Assembly: GCA_023614405.1 (NCBI GenBank)
Contig: JAJUPC010000222.1
Span: 1 to 64,000, forward strand
DNA length: 64,000 nucleotides
Source of the DNA: Avena insularis
Taxonomy: Eukaryota; Streptophyta; Magnoliopsida; Poales; Poaceae
Direction of reading: 5' to 3'
A program made the translations under genes and the position numbers. Shown here in pieces: positions 47,974-62,300 of this stretch. Each line of letters opens with the position of its first letter. Positions within the stretch are counted from its first letter, which is position 1. The notes beneath the pieces were generated by a model that worked only from the letters and a program-made list of their open reading frames with translations, had not been told where the DNA came from and did no database searches.

Positions 47974-48736
47974 GTGGAAGAACGGGAGTATGACTTAGCG
48001 GTGTTCAACAAGGCAATCACATTCATTAGATGCCCAAGACAAGGAATGGACAGCCTTGGCGCGACAACTTCCTCCGGCCGGAGAAGTATGTCAACGCCTT
48101 TCACCTACGGCCATTTTCGCATGCACGCAACGCATTTATGCGGTCACCGAACCTAGCGGCGACGCGTGTTTGGGAGCCTTCCATTTGGGGTGAGTCATGG
48201 TGTCATATAGCATAAATCCCATTCAAATTGCCATCGACCGTTAGTAACACGCAGTACATACATAGCCGCACATCATTCCAACTCCGTCATCGAAGATGCA
48301 GTAGCGTATGCCAACTTGGGACACGCACGTTCCGGCACCTCTCGGAGACAACACGAACAGGATGATGAACTTGTGATTCATATCGTGAGCACAAACAACG
48401 TTGGTGATAGTTGGTCAATAGAACATATGGGGACACAATTCTTCATACCCATCGCGGTGTCACGCTTTTCTCGAGGTCCAGATGCCCATCCGGAAGACCC
48501 AAGAGAGCAAGTCCGGAGCAGAAATAACAATCAAGGGACAACAGGTTTCTTGGGATCAACTACCTTTCTTTGCTCTGGAGCCCCTAGAGCTGTTGAACTC
48601 AGAATTGCTCAGCACTCGCCCCGGCGTCAAGTGGAGCGCGTCAGTGGTGTTGGTGGTGTTGGGTGGTGGTGGAGCCGACGTAAGAACTAGCCGCTGTTAC
48701 GTTCTCGTGAAGCTAACGAAATACTTGGAAAAGTGA
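47974..48736 (+). CDS. Unrecognised frameshifted coding-like region
   Basis: Successive plus frames carry plausible protein: DNFLRPEKYVNAFHLRPFSH near 48060-48120, ELVIHIVSTNNVGDSWS near 48370-48420, and a block with QQVSWDQLPFFALEPLELLN near 48539-48598. The last continues to VVLVVLGGGG and stops at about 48734. Register changes between blocks match the deletion pattern of the window. No family is recognised. It may be downstream exons of the gene whose donor is at 47128. Confidence 0.3.
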
Positions 48737-48850
48737 TGTCAGTCTGCCGTGAAGTCGGACGAAATACTTGCTAATGCCAAGATGCCGGTGAAGTCGACGT
48801 AAATACCCACGAGGCTGCTACTCCGAGTCCGTGAAGAACATGCCGGTGTT
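48706..48850 (+). repeat. Short ~40-bp degenerate repeat, three to four copies
   Basis: GTGAAG-x-AACGAAATACTTG recurs as gtgaagctaacgaaatac (48706), gtgaagtcggacgaaatac (about 48749), gtgaagtcgacgtaaatac (about 48789), and a partial gtgaagaacatgccggtg (about 48832). The segment 'tgccaagatgccg' links two copies. The register is lost by indels. It might be a coding repeat at the end of the gene-like region. Confidence 0.5.
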
Positions 48851-50327
48851 GTTGCCGAGGTGCCAACACTTCCAAAGAAGCTGGGTTGATAGCATAAAAG
48901 ACGTGTGTTTGCCGTACACTCACGCTACCTATCATGTTGACACTCCAGATCCGACCTCGAGCCGAATCCACGCCGGGAGGGGGCCCACAATTGGCTCATC
49001 GCTGGGTCGTACTATTTGAAGGAGAATGAAAGACGGCCAAACACAAAGATTCTCGTTCGTTCACGATACCACCAGCGTGGACCTAGTGCTCATACCCGCA
49101 GATCCGATGAACTTCCACATTTGTCTTTATCTTTATCATTAGTTACGCTTATGTGTGTAAAGACTAAGTTGTGCTTATTTGTAAGACTAAGTTAGGCCTA
49201 ACTGCTGTATTATTCAGGAAGCTTCCAGCTTTTCTTCCACGCCCATAACAACAGAATTGCACCATAAACATACAAAATGTAATGCATACCACGGCATTTT
49301 TTCTCGTGATAACAACCACTTCAAGCAAATGATAGCATCGTGTACGATTTGAACGCATCACTAGAATGTGCCACCTATTGATGATTGATGACATGGATCT
49401 AGCTTTTCTCGCTTATTTGCATTGAATCGCTTCATTGATTTGTTCACATATTTTGGGTAATGGGTGATGAACTCCACTCTTTGGTAACTTGCTTCGCCAA
49501 TGAAAGCACTTGTTGATGCAATGCAAAGTACGTAACATGGTCGCCATCGCTATTCCATTTAGGTTCTCTATGTTTCATCATCATGGAGCTACTAATTTCA
49601 AATGAAAATCTAGTAAACAATATATGTGTACATTGTTAGAGTATGCTACGCCATGGTACATACATGTTTTTCACAATCACAAGAAGAAAACTTGATGCAT
49701 TTTCACCTTGTTGGCATTGTGCCGAACCGGGTGGATGTGGCTTTGGGTTCGGAGAGGAAGGCGCTCGTGGGTTGGTGCGTGCGCATCACGGCATGCATAA
49801 AGTGAGCTCGGATTCTCGGCAGGAGACCAACAGACCAAGCATGGTCGGGTATGGGTAAACAGATCTCACCTGGGAATGATTTCCGCCCCTCGCCGTGCCA
49901 ATGGTGCGGTCATGGTGAGGGCGAGCCTAATTCGGGATAAGCAAGGGTGAGAACGGGCCGAGCAGGTTTGCCAGTTCCAAGTCCTAGTTCTCACGCCGCT
50001 TACGGTCATTGAACAATTACGCATTGTCGCCATGGAGTGAAGAAGCAGATCGCCAGAAGGATGCATGCGCCAACGCACGCAAGCCTCACATGGCAGCCAG
50101 CCTCGATTTATGGCGCGCTGGGACATAACGAAGTGAAAGCCGACAGTGCAGACTCCAACTTGATCCACCATTAGCCTCGACATTTTTTGTATTGAACGTA
50201 GTTGAATTGGACTAAAGACCTTCCGAGTATTTGGCACGCTTTTAACTATAGTCATCGGGCGGATGATATCAGTAAACTTGGGTACCACGCTGTTCGCCAC
50301 CCCAACTTTCGGGTCAAGCAAAATGAT
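48851..50327. other. Unassigned sequence left of satellite 2
   Basis: Holds a T-rich stretch resembling a 3' untranslated region (49100-49200) and short frames only. A 168-codon minus frame (49866-50372) runs out of this DNA into the satellite edge; its first residues are satellite translation, so it is probably not a gene. No RNA gene or mobile-element terminus was recognised. Confidence 0.4.
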
Positions 50328-52139
50328 ATTCTCCAAATATACACCCATACTTTGCATGATAAGTTTGATCAAATTTATACCATTTTTTGTGCTTACTCAA
50401 TTATAATTTATATAGTGATGATATGTCATACATGTCTACTATCTCGAGTCCCAATGTGTGAAACTTACTAGTAGCTAATAATCGTTGACTTCTACATGCC
50501 TCACCATACTCATATAGTGCTACAAACAACTTTGAATATTGACCGTTGGATCAAGACTCGTGAATCCCAACATTTCCAGTCGTTGGATCTTCTTTTCCAT
50601 TCTAGCATATTGAAGATTCTATTGATAGTCTTCATTACAAACCACCATATAGTGTATGAATAACTTTGAATGTTGACCGTTGGACCAAGACTCGCGAATC
50701 CCAGCTTTTCTAGGCCCTGGATCTTCTTTTCCATTTTAGCATCTAGGAGATTCTATTGATAGTCTTCGGCATAATGAATGCTATGCACAAACCTCAAAAT
50801 ACACTTCTCCATCATACTATAATCTTCTCCCTTGTTTATCTAGACCATGCTATCAAAAAATTTATATGTTAGGTAGCTAATAATATTTGACTTATACATG
50901 ATGATAAAAAGTACAAGGACCAAATATACACCCATGCTTTATAGATGTTGATCAAATTTATAATTTTTTCTGCTTTACCAATTATAATTTTATATAGTGA
51001 TGATATGTCCATGTGCTCACTATGTGAGTCTCACATATGCAACTTACTAGTAGCTAACAATCGCTAATTTCATACATGATCTTTACCACTATATAGTGTA
51101 CAAACAAATCTTTGAATATTGACCGCTGATCAAGACTCATTTAATCGGGCCAAACATTTCCCGGGCCATTGATCTTTTTCCATTCTAGCATCTTGATTCT
51201 ATTGATAGTCTTCATACAAACCACTATAGTGAAAATAAACTTTGAATGTTGACTTGATCAAGATTCGTGAATCCCAAAGATTTCTAGCCGCTGGATCTTC
51301 TTTCCATTCTAGCATCTAGAAGATTCTATCGATTGTCTTCAGCATAATGAATGCTATGCACAAACCTCAAAACACACTTCTCAATCATACTAGAATCTTC
51401 TCCCTTGTTTCTCTAGACCATGTTATCAAAAATTTCATGTGTTAGGTAGCTAATAATCTTTGACTTCTACACATGATGATACAAAGTACAATCAAATATA
51501 CACCCATACTTTATAGATGTGATCAAATTTATAATTTTTGTGCTTTACCAATTATAATTTTATAGTGATGATATGTCACACTACTCCGGGTCTCATGCAA
51601 CTTACTAGTAGCTAATAATCATTGACTTAACTGATCTACCACTATATAGTGTACAAACAACTTTGAATATTGACCGTGATCAAGAGTCATGAATCCCAAC
51701 ATTTCCATCATTTGGATCTTCTTTCCATTCTAGCATCTTGAAGATTCTATTGATAGTCTTCATTACAAACCACTATATAAGTGTACTAATAACTTTGAAT
51801 GTTGACCGTTGGATCAAGACTCGTGAATCCTAGCATTTCTAGATGATCTCTTCTTTTTCCATTCTAGCATCTAGAAGATTCTATTGATAGTCTTCACATA
51901 ATGAATGCTATGCAAACCTCAAAAACACTTCTCCATCATACTAGAATCTTCTCCTTGTTTCTCTAGACCATGTTATCAAAATTTCATGTGTTAGGTAGCT
52001 AATAATCTTTGACTTCTATACACATACAAAAGTACGGAATCAAATATACACCCATACTTTATAGATGTTGATCAAATTTATAATTTTTGTGCTTTACCAA
52101 TTATAATTGACAGTGATGATATGTCACAACGCCTAACTA

Positions 52140-52456
52140 TCAGCTAATTCTCTCTGCAACTTAATCAAGAGTAGCTAATAATCTAAGGATAGATGCAAAC
52201 TAGATAGATCTATATACAAGGAAATAAATACTATAAAAGTAAGATAGGTATGTATGATGTATGACATGGCCGATGCAATTAGGTCATATTAATGGAACCG
52301 GGTCCCACATTTAATTATATGGTTCGAGTTATTTAGAAACCCCAATTAAATGTTGTTTTACATGGCAAAAAGATAATACGGGTTCGCTACACAAGTTTAA
52401 ATGAGGCCAATATAAGACTAGATTTGCCCGCATATGGGCCCCATATTTAATTGTCT
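52140..52456. repeat. Foreign segment interrupting satellite 2
   Basis: Between two satellite units the repeat breaks off after 'gatgatatgtcaca' and resumes at 'ttaccactatatagtgtac' (about 52456). The roughly 300 bp between them is unlike the unit. It includes a pair of similar motifs (gggtcccacatttaatta at about 52302 and gggccccatatttaatt at about 52437). The next satellite unit is also shortened. It may be an insertion plus deletion; no terminal repeats or target duplication could be identified. Confidence 0.55.
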
Positions 52457-55400
52457 CTTACCACTATATAGTGTACAAACAAGTTGGATCAAGAAATCCC
52501 AAGATCTTCTTTTCCATTCTAGCATCTTGAAGATTCTATTGGATCAAGACATTTCTAATCTTCCATTCTAGCATCTAGAAGATTCACACTTCTCCAATAC
52601 TAGAATCTTCTCCTTGTTTCTAGACCATGTTATCAAAAATTTCATTTTTAGGTAGCTAATAATCTTTGACTTCTACATGATGATACAAAGTACAAGGATC
52701 AAATATACACCCATAACTTTATAGATGTTGATCAAATTTATAATTTTTTTGTGCTTTACCAATTATAATTTTATCTAGTGATGATATGTCATACGCCATT
52801 ATCCGAGTCTCCTGCAACTTACTAGTAGCTAATAATCGTTAACTTTTACCACTATATAGTGTACAAACAACTTACTGAATATTGGTAGTTGGATCAAGAG
52901 TCACGAATCCCAACATTTCCAGTGTTGGATCTTCTTTTCCATTCTAGCATCTTGAAGATTCTATTGATAGTCTTAATTACAAACCACTATATAGTGTACT
53001 AATAACTTTGAATGTTGACCATTGGATCAAGATCAAAATCCCAGCATTTCTAGCTGGATCTTCTTTTCCATTCTAGCATCTAGAAGATTCTATATCGATA
53101 GTCTTCGCATAATGAATGCTATGCACAAACCTCAAAACACACTTCTCCACCATACTAGAATCTTCTCTTGTTTCTCTAACCATGTTATCAAAAATTTCAT
53201 GTGTAGTAGCTAATAATCTTTGACTTCTACATGATGATACAAAGTACAAGGACCAAATGTACACCCATACTTTATAGATGTTGATCAAATTTATAATTTT
53301 TTTGTGCTTTAACAATTATAATTATATATAGTGATGTTATTTCATACGCTCACTATCTCGAGTCTTGCAACTTATTAGTAGCTAATAATCGCTAACTTTA
53401 CCACTATATAGTGTACAAAACTTGAATATTGATCGTTGATCAAGAGTGAATCCCAACATTTCTAGTCGCTTGGATCTACTTTGCCATTCTAGCATCTTAA
53501 AATTCTATTGATAGTCTTCATTATAAACCACCATATAGTGTAAATAACTTTGAATGTTGATTAACCGTTGGATCAAGACTCAATGAATCCTAGATTTCTA
53601 GTCGTTGGATCTTCTTTTCCATTCTAGCATCTAGAAGATTCTATTGATAGTCTTCTAAGATAATGAATGCACAAACCTCAAAACACACTTCTCCATCATA
53701 CTAGAATCTTCTCCCTTGTTTCTCTAGACCATGTTATCAAAAATTTCATGTGTTAGGTAGCTAATAATCTTTGACTTCTCACATGATGATACAAAGTAAA
53801 GGACCAAATATACACCCATACTTTATAGATGTTGATCAAATTTATAATTATTTGTGCTTTACAAATTATAATTTTATATTGATGATATGTCATACGCTCC
53901 TATCTAGTCTCATGTGCAACTTACTTAGTAAGCTAATAATCGATGACTTCTACATGATCTTATATATGTACAAACAACTTTGAATATTGAGTTGGATCAA
54001 GACCATGAATCCCAAACATTTCGTCGTTGGATCTTCTTTTTCCATTCTAGCATCTTGAAAATTCTATTGATAGTCTTCATTACAAACCACTATATAGTGT
54101 ACGTAATAACTTTGAATGTTGATCATTGGATCAAGACTCATAATCCAAGCATTTCTAGCTATGGATCTTATTTTCCATTCTAGCATCTAGAAGATTCTAT
54201 TGATAGTCTTCGCATAATGAATGCTATGTACAAACCCTCAAAACACACTTCTCCATCATACTAGAATCTTCTCCCTTGTTTCTCTAGACCATGTTATCAA
54301 AATTTCATGTGTTAGGTAGCTAATAATCTTTGACTTCTACATGATGATACAAAGTACAAGGACCAAATATACACCCATACTTTATAGATGTTGATCAAAT
54401 TTATAATTTTTGTGCTTTACCAATTATAATTTTATAGTGATGATATGTCATACGCTACTATCTGAGTCTCATGTGCAACTTACTAGTAGCTAATCATTGA
54501 ATTCTAACTTTACCACTATATAGTGTACAAACAACTTATCGAATTGCTGGATCAAGATGAATCCCAAACATTTCTAGTCGTTGGATCTTCTTTTCCATTC
54601 TAGCATCTTGAAGATTCTATTGATATTTCATTACAAACCACTATATAGTGTAATAATTACATTGAATGTTGACCATTGGATCAAGACTCGCGAATACCAT
54701 CATATCTAGCCATTGGATCTTCTTTTCCATTCTATCATCTAGAATATTCTATTGATAGTCTTCGGCATAATGAATGCTATGCACAAACCTCAAAACCCAC
54801 TTCTCCATCATACTAGAATCTTCTCCCTTGTTTCTATAGACCATGTTATTAAAAAATTTCATGTGTTCGGTAGCTAATAATCTTTGACTTCTACATGATG
54901 ATACAAAGTACAAGGACCAAATATACACCCATACTTTATAAATGTTGCTCAAATTTATAATTTTTGTGCTTTACCAATTATAATTTTATTTGTGATGATA
55001 TGTCATACTACTATCCGAGTCTCATTGCAACTTACTATAGTAGCTAATAATTTGACTTAATCTTACCACTATATAGTGTACAAACAACTTTGAATAATTG
55101 ACCATTGGATCAAGACCCATGAATCCAAATATTTCTAGTCGTTGGATCTTCTTTCCATTCTAGCATCTTGAAGATTCTATTGATAGTCTTATTACAAACT
55201 ACTATATAGTGTACGAATAACTTTGAATGTTGACTGCTGATCAAGACTCATGAATCCAAGATTTCTAGCCGTTGATCTTATTTTCCATTCTAGCATCTAG
55301 AAGATTCTATTGATAGTCTTACATAATGAATGCTATGCACAAACCTCAAAACACACTTCTCCATCATACTAGAATCTTCTCCTTGTTTCTCTAGACCATG

Positions 55401-56049
55401 TTATCAAAAATTTATGTTAGGTAGCTAATAATCTTTTGACTTCTACATGATGATACAAAGTACAAGGATCCAAATATACACCCATACTTTATAGATGTTG
55501 ATCAAATTTATAATTTTTTGCTTTTTACCAATTATAATTTTATCTATGATATGTCACACGCTTACTATCTAAGAGTCTCACTATGTAACTTACTAGTATC
55601 TAATAATCGTTAACTTTACCACTATATAGTGTACAAACAACTTTGAATATTTAGTATCAAGCTAATCCCAACATTTCGTTGGATCTTCTTTCCATTCTAG
55701 CATCTTGAAGATTATAGATAGTCTTCATTACAAACCACTATATAGTGTCTTAATAACTTTCAATGTTGACCATTGGATGCAAAATCCCAACATTTCTAGT
55801 CGCTGGATCTTCTTTTCCATTCTAGCATCTAGAATATTCTATTGATAGTCTTCATAATCATATGCACAAACCTCAAAACACATTCTCCATCATACTAGAA
55901 TGTTCTCCCTTGTTTCACACCATGTTATCAAAATTTCATTTTATAATAATCTTGACTTCTACATGATGATACAAAGTACAAGGACCAAATAGACACCCAT
56001 ACTTTATAGATGTTGATCAAATTTATAATTTTTTGTGCTTTACATTATA

Positions 56050-56310
56050 ATTGTATATAGTTTGATATGTCATAGCTACTCTTGAAGATCTCATTGATTA
56101 CTTAACTAATAATCATTGACTTACATGATCTACTATATAGTGTATTTTAAAACTTTGAATGATGACCGTTGGATCAAGACTGAATCCAAACCATTTCTAG
56201 TCGTTGGATCTTCTTTTTCCATTCTAGCATCTAGAAGATTCTATTGATAATCTTATAATGAATGCTATGCACAAACCTCAAAACACACTTCTCCACCATA
56301 CTAGAATCTT
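56050..56310 (+). repeat. Satellite 2 unit with one module instead of two
   Basis: The landmark spacing here is about 410 bp instead of about 573. Between the 'ctatatagtgta' block and the landmark there is a single copy of the module (gatgaccgttggatcaag, ttccattctagcatctagaag). Loss of one of the two internal modules fits unequal recombination between them or a consensus collapse. Confidence 0.6.
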
Positions 56311-59300
56311 CTCCCTTGTTTCTCTAGACCATGTTATCAAAATTCATGTGTTAGCTAATAATAATCTTTGACTTCTACATGATGATACAAAGTACAAGGA
56401 CCAAATATACACCCATACTTTATAGATTGTTGATCAAATTTATAATTTTTTGCTTTACCAATTATAATTTTATATAGTGATGATATGTCATATATTATCT
56501 GAGTCTCCTATGCAACTTACTAGTAGCTAATCATTGATTTACATGATCTTACCACTATATAGTGTACAAACAACTTCAATATTGACCGTTGGATCAAGAG
56601 TTATAATCCAAACATTTCCATTGGATCTTTTTTTCCATTCTAGCATCTTGAAGATTCTATTGAGGAGTCTTAATTACAAACCACTATATAGTGTATGAAT
56701 AACTTTGAATGTTGACCATTGGATCAAGACTCACGAATCCCAAGCATTTCTAGCGTTGGATCTTATTTTCCATTCTAGCATCTAGAATATTCTATTGATA
56801 GTCTTCGGCATAATGAATGCTATGCACAAACCTCAAAACACACTTCTCCATCATACTAGAATCTTCTCACTTGTTTCTCTAGACCATGTTATCAAAAATT
56901 TCATGTGTTAGGTAGCTAATAATCTTTTACTTCTACATGATGATACAAAGTACAAGGATCAAATATACACCCATCCTTTATAGATGTTGATCAAATTTAT
57001 AATTTTTGTGCTTTACCAATTATAATTTTATCTAGTGATGATATGTCATATCGCCTACTATCCGAGTCTCCTGTGCAACTTATTAGTAGCTAATAATCGT
57101 TAACTTTACCACTATATAGGAATAAAAACTTGTTGAATATTGATCGTTGGATTGATCAAGAGTGAATCCCAACATTTCTAGTCGTTGGATCTTCTTTTGC
57201 CATTCTAGCATCTTAAAGATTCTATTGATAGTCTTCATTACAAACCACCATATATAGTGTACTTAATAACTTTGAATGTTGATTAGATCAAGACTCACTT
57301 AAATCCTAGATTTCTAGCTGGATCTTCTTTTCCATTCTAGCATCTAGAAGATTCTATTGATAGTCTTGAGATAATGAATGTTATGCACAAACCTCAAAAC
57401 ACACTTCTCCATCATACTAGAATCTTCTCCTTGTTTCTACACCATGTTATCAAAAATTTCATGTGTTAGGTAGCTAATAATCTTTGACTTCTACATGATG
57501 TTACAAAGTACAAGGACCAAATATACACCCATACTTTATAGATGTTGATCAAATTTATAATTTTTGTGCTTTACAAATTATATTTTATATATGATATGTC
57601 ATACGCTCCTATATGTCTCATGTGCAACTTATTAGAAGCTAATAATCGATTGATCTTACCACTATATAGTGTACAAACAACTTACTAAATATTGATTGTT
57701 GATCAAGAGTCGTGAATCCCAACATTTCCCGTCGTTGATCTTCATTCTAGCATTTTGAAAATTCTATTGATAGTCTTCATTACAAACCACTATATAGTGT
57801 ACGAATAACTTTGAATGTTGATGTTGGCATCAAGACCATGAATCCTAGCATTTCTAGTCGTTGATCTTCTTTTCCATTCTAGCATCTAGAAGATTCTATT
57901 GATAGTCTTGGCATAATGAATGCTATGCACAAACCACAAAACACACTTCTCCATCATAGAATCTTCTCCTTGTTTCTCTACACCATGTTATCAAAAATTT
58001 CATGTGTTAGGTAGCTAATAATCTTTGACTTCTACACATGATGATACCAAAGTACAAGGACCAAATATACACCCATACTTTATAGATGTTGATCAAATTT
58101 ATAATTTTTGTGCTTTACAAATTATAATTTTATATAGTGATGATATGTCATACGTCTACTATCAGAGTCTCAAGTGCAACTAACTAGTAGCTAATAATCA
58201 TTGACTTACATGATCTTACCAATATATAGTGTACAAACAACTTTGAATATCGTTGGATCAAGACTCATGAATCCAAACATTTCTAGTCGTTGGATCTTCT
58301 TTTCCATTCAAGCATCTAAAAGATTCTATTGATAGTCTTCATTAAAAACCACTATATAGTGTATGAATAACTTTGAATATTGACCGTTGGATCAAGACTC
58401 GCGAATCCCAGATTTTCTAGCCGTTGGATCTTCTAATCCATTCTAGCATCTAGAAGATTCTATTAATAATCTTCGACATAATGAATGCTATGCACAAACC
58501 TCAAAACACACTTCTCCATCATACTAGAATCTTCTCCCTTGTTTCTTTAGACCATGTTATCAAAAATTTCATGTTTTAGGTAGCTAATAATCTTTGACTT
58601 CTACATGATGATACAAAGTACAAGGATCAAATATACACCCATACTTTATAAATGTTGATCAAATTTATAATTTTTTGTGCTTTACCAATTATAATTGTAT
58701 ATAGTGATGATATGTCATACGTCAACTATCTGAGTCTCACGTACAAATTACTAGTAGCTAATAATCATTGACTTCTACATGATCTTACCACTATATAGTA
58801 TACAAACAACTTTGAATATTGACCATTGGATTAAGACTCGCAAATCCCAACATTTCCAGCCGTTGGATCTTCTTTTCCATTTGAACATCTTGAAAATTCT
58901 ATTGATAGTCTTGATTATAAACTAGTATATAGTGTACGAATAACTTCGAATGTTGACCGTTGGATCAAGACTCGTGAATCCCAGCTTTTTTAGCCGTTGG
59001 ATCTTCTTTTCCATTCTAGCATCCAGAAGATTCTATTGATAGTCTTCGGCATAATGAATGCTATGCACAAACCTCAAAATACACTTCTCCATCATACTAG
59101 AATCTTCTCCCTTGTTTCTCTAGACCATGTTATCAAGAATTTCATGTGTTAGGTAGCTAATAATCTTTGACTTCTACATGATGATACAAAGTACAAGGAT
59201 CAAATATACACCCATACTTTATAGATGTTGATCAAATTTATAATTTTTTGTGCTTTACCAATTATAATTGTATATAGTGATGATATGTCATACGTCTACA

Positions 59301-62300
59301 ATCTGAGTCTCACGTGCAACTTACTAGTATCTAATAATCGTTGACTTCTACAGGATCTTACCACTATATAGTGTACAAACAAATTTGAATATTGACCATT
59401 GGATCAAGACTCACAAATCCCAACATTTCCAGCCATTGGATCTTCTTTTCCATTCTAGCATCTTGAAGATTCTATTGATAGTCTTGATTATAAACCAGTA
59501 TATAGTGTACGAATAACTTTGAATGTTAACCGTTGGATCAAGACTCGTGAATCCCAGCTTTTCTAGCCGTTGGATCTTCTTTTCCATTCTAGCATCTAGA
59601 AGATTCTATTGATAGTCTTCGGCATAATGAATTCTATGCACAAACCTCAAAATACACTTCTTCATCATACTAGAATCTTCTCCCTTGTTTCTCTAGACCA
59701 TGTTATCAAGAATTTCATGTGTTAGGTAGCTAATAATCTTTGACTTCTACATGATGATAAAAGGTACGAGGAACAAATATACACCCATGCTATATAGATG
59801 TTGATCAAATTTATAATTTTTTGTGCTTTACCAATTATAATTTTATATAGTGATGATATGTCCTATGTCTACTATGTGAGTCTCATGTGCAACTTACTAC
59901 TAGCTAATAATCATTGACTTCTGCATGATCTTACCACTATATAGTGTACAAACAACTTTGAATATTGACTGTTGGATCAAGACTCATGAATCACAACATT
60001 TCCAGTCGTTGGATCTTCTTTTCCATTCTAGCATCTTGAAGATTCTATTGATAGTCTTCATTCCAAACCACTATGTAGTGTACAAATAACTTTGAATGTT
60101 AACCATTGGACCAAGACTCGCGAATCCCAGCTTTTCTAGCCGTTGGATCTTCTTTTCCATTCTAGCATCTAGAACATTCTATTAATAGACTTCGGCATAA
60201 TGAATGTCATGCACAAACCTCAAAACACACTTCTTCATCATACTATAATCTTCTCCCTTGTTTATCTAGACCATGCTATCAAAAAATTTATATGTTAGGT
60301 AGCTAATAATATTTGACTTCTACATGATGATAAAAAGTACAAGGACCAAACATACACCCATGCTTTATAGATGTTGATCAAATTTATAATTTTTTCTGCT
60401 TTACCAATTATAATTTTATATAGTGATGATATGTCCTACGTCTACTATGTGAGTCTCACATGCAACTTACTAGTAGCTAATAATCGTTGACTTCTACATG
60501 ATCTTACCACTATATAGTGTACAAACAACTTTGAATATTGACCGTTGGATCAAGACTCACGAATCACAACATTTCCAGTCATTGGATCTTCTTTTCCATT
60601 GAAGCATCTAAAAGATTCTATTGATAGTCTTTATTACAAACCACTATATATTGTACGAATAACTTTGAATATTGACCGTTGGATCAAGACTAGCGAATCC
60701 CAGCATTTCTAGCCGTTGGATCTTCTAATACATTCTAGCATCTAGAAGATTCTATTGATAGTCTTCGACATAATGAATGCTATGCACAAACCTCAAAACA
60801 CACTTCTCCATCATACTAGAATATACTCCCTTGTTTCTCTAGACCATGTTATCAAAAAATTCATGTGTTAGGTAGCTAATAATCTTTGACTTCTACATGA
60901 TGATACAAAGTACAAGGATCAAATATACACCCATACTTTATAGATGTTGATCAAATTTATAATTTTTTGTGCTTTACCAATTATAATTGTATATAGTGAT
61001 GATATGTCATACATCAACTATCTGAGTGTCACGTGCAAATTACTAGTAGCTAATAATCATTGACTTCTACATGATCTTACCACTATATAGTGTACAAACA
61101 ACTTTGAATAGTGACCATTGGATTAAGACTCGCAAATCCCAACATTTCCAGCCTTGGGTCTTCTTTTCCATTTTAGCATCTTGAAAATTCTATTGATAGT
61201 CTTGATTATAAACCAGTATATAGTGTACGAATAACTTCAAATGTTGACCGTTGGATCAAGACTCGTGAATCCCAGCTTTTCTAGCCGTTGGATCTTCTTT
61301 TCCATTCTAGCATCCAGAAGATTCTATTGATAGTCTTCGGCATAATGAATGCTATGCACAAACCTCAAAATACACTTCTCCATCATACTAGAATCTTCTC
61401 CCTTGTTTCTCTAGACCATGTTATAAAGAATTTCATGTGTTAGGTAGCTAATAATCTTTGACTTCTACATGATGATACAAAGTACTCAAATATACACCCA
61501 TACTTTATAGGTGTTGATCAAATTTATAATTTTCTGTGCTTTACCAATTATAATTGTATATAGTGATGATATGTCATACGTCTACAATCTGAGTCTCACG
61601 TGCAACTTACTAGTAGCTAAGAATCGTTGACTTCTACAGGATCTTACCACTATATAGTGTACAAACAAATTTGAATATTGACCATTGGATCAAGACTCAC
61701 AAATCCCAACATTTCCAGCCATTGGATCTTCTTTTCCATTCTATCATCTTGAAGATTCTATTGATAGTCTTGATTATAAACCAGTATATAGTGTACGAAT
61801 AACTTTGAATGTTAACCGTTGCATCAAGACTCGTGAATCCCAGCTTTTCTAGCCGTTGGATCTTCTTTTCCATTCTAGCATCCAGAAGATTCTATTGATA
61901 GTCTTCGGCATAATGAATGCTATGCACAAACCTCAAAATACACTTCTCCATCATACTAGAATCTTCTCCCTTGTTTCTCTAGACCATGTTATCAAGAATT
62001 TCATGTGTTACGTAGCTAATAATCTTTGACTTCTACATGAAAAGGTACGAGGAACAAATATACACCCATGCTATATAGATGTTGATCAAATTTATAATTT
62101 TTTGTGCTTTACCAATTATAATTTTATATAGTGATGATATGTCCTATATCTACTATGTGAGTCTCACGTGTAACTTACTACTAGCTAATAATCATTGACT
62201 TCTGCATGATCTTACCACTATATAGTGTACAAACAACTTTGAATATTGACTGTTGGATCAAGACTCATGAATCACAACATTTCCAGTCGTTGGATCTTCT

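Noticed and set aside
49866..50372. 168-codon minus-strand ORF, the longest outside satellite 1
   Set aside because: Its N-terminal residues are translated satellite 2 sequence, and the remainder has no recognisable motif. A frame crossing a satellite border is most likely chance.
53022..54952. Small ORFs within satellite 2
   Set aside because: They recur at the same place in successive 573-bp units and are translations of the repeat.
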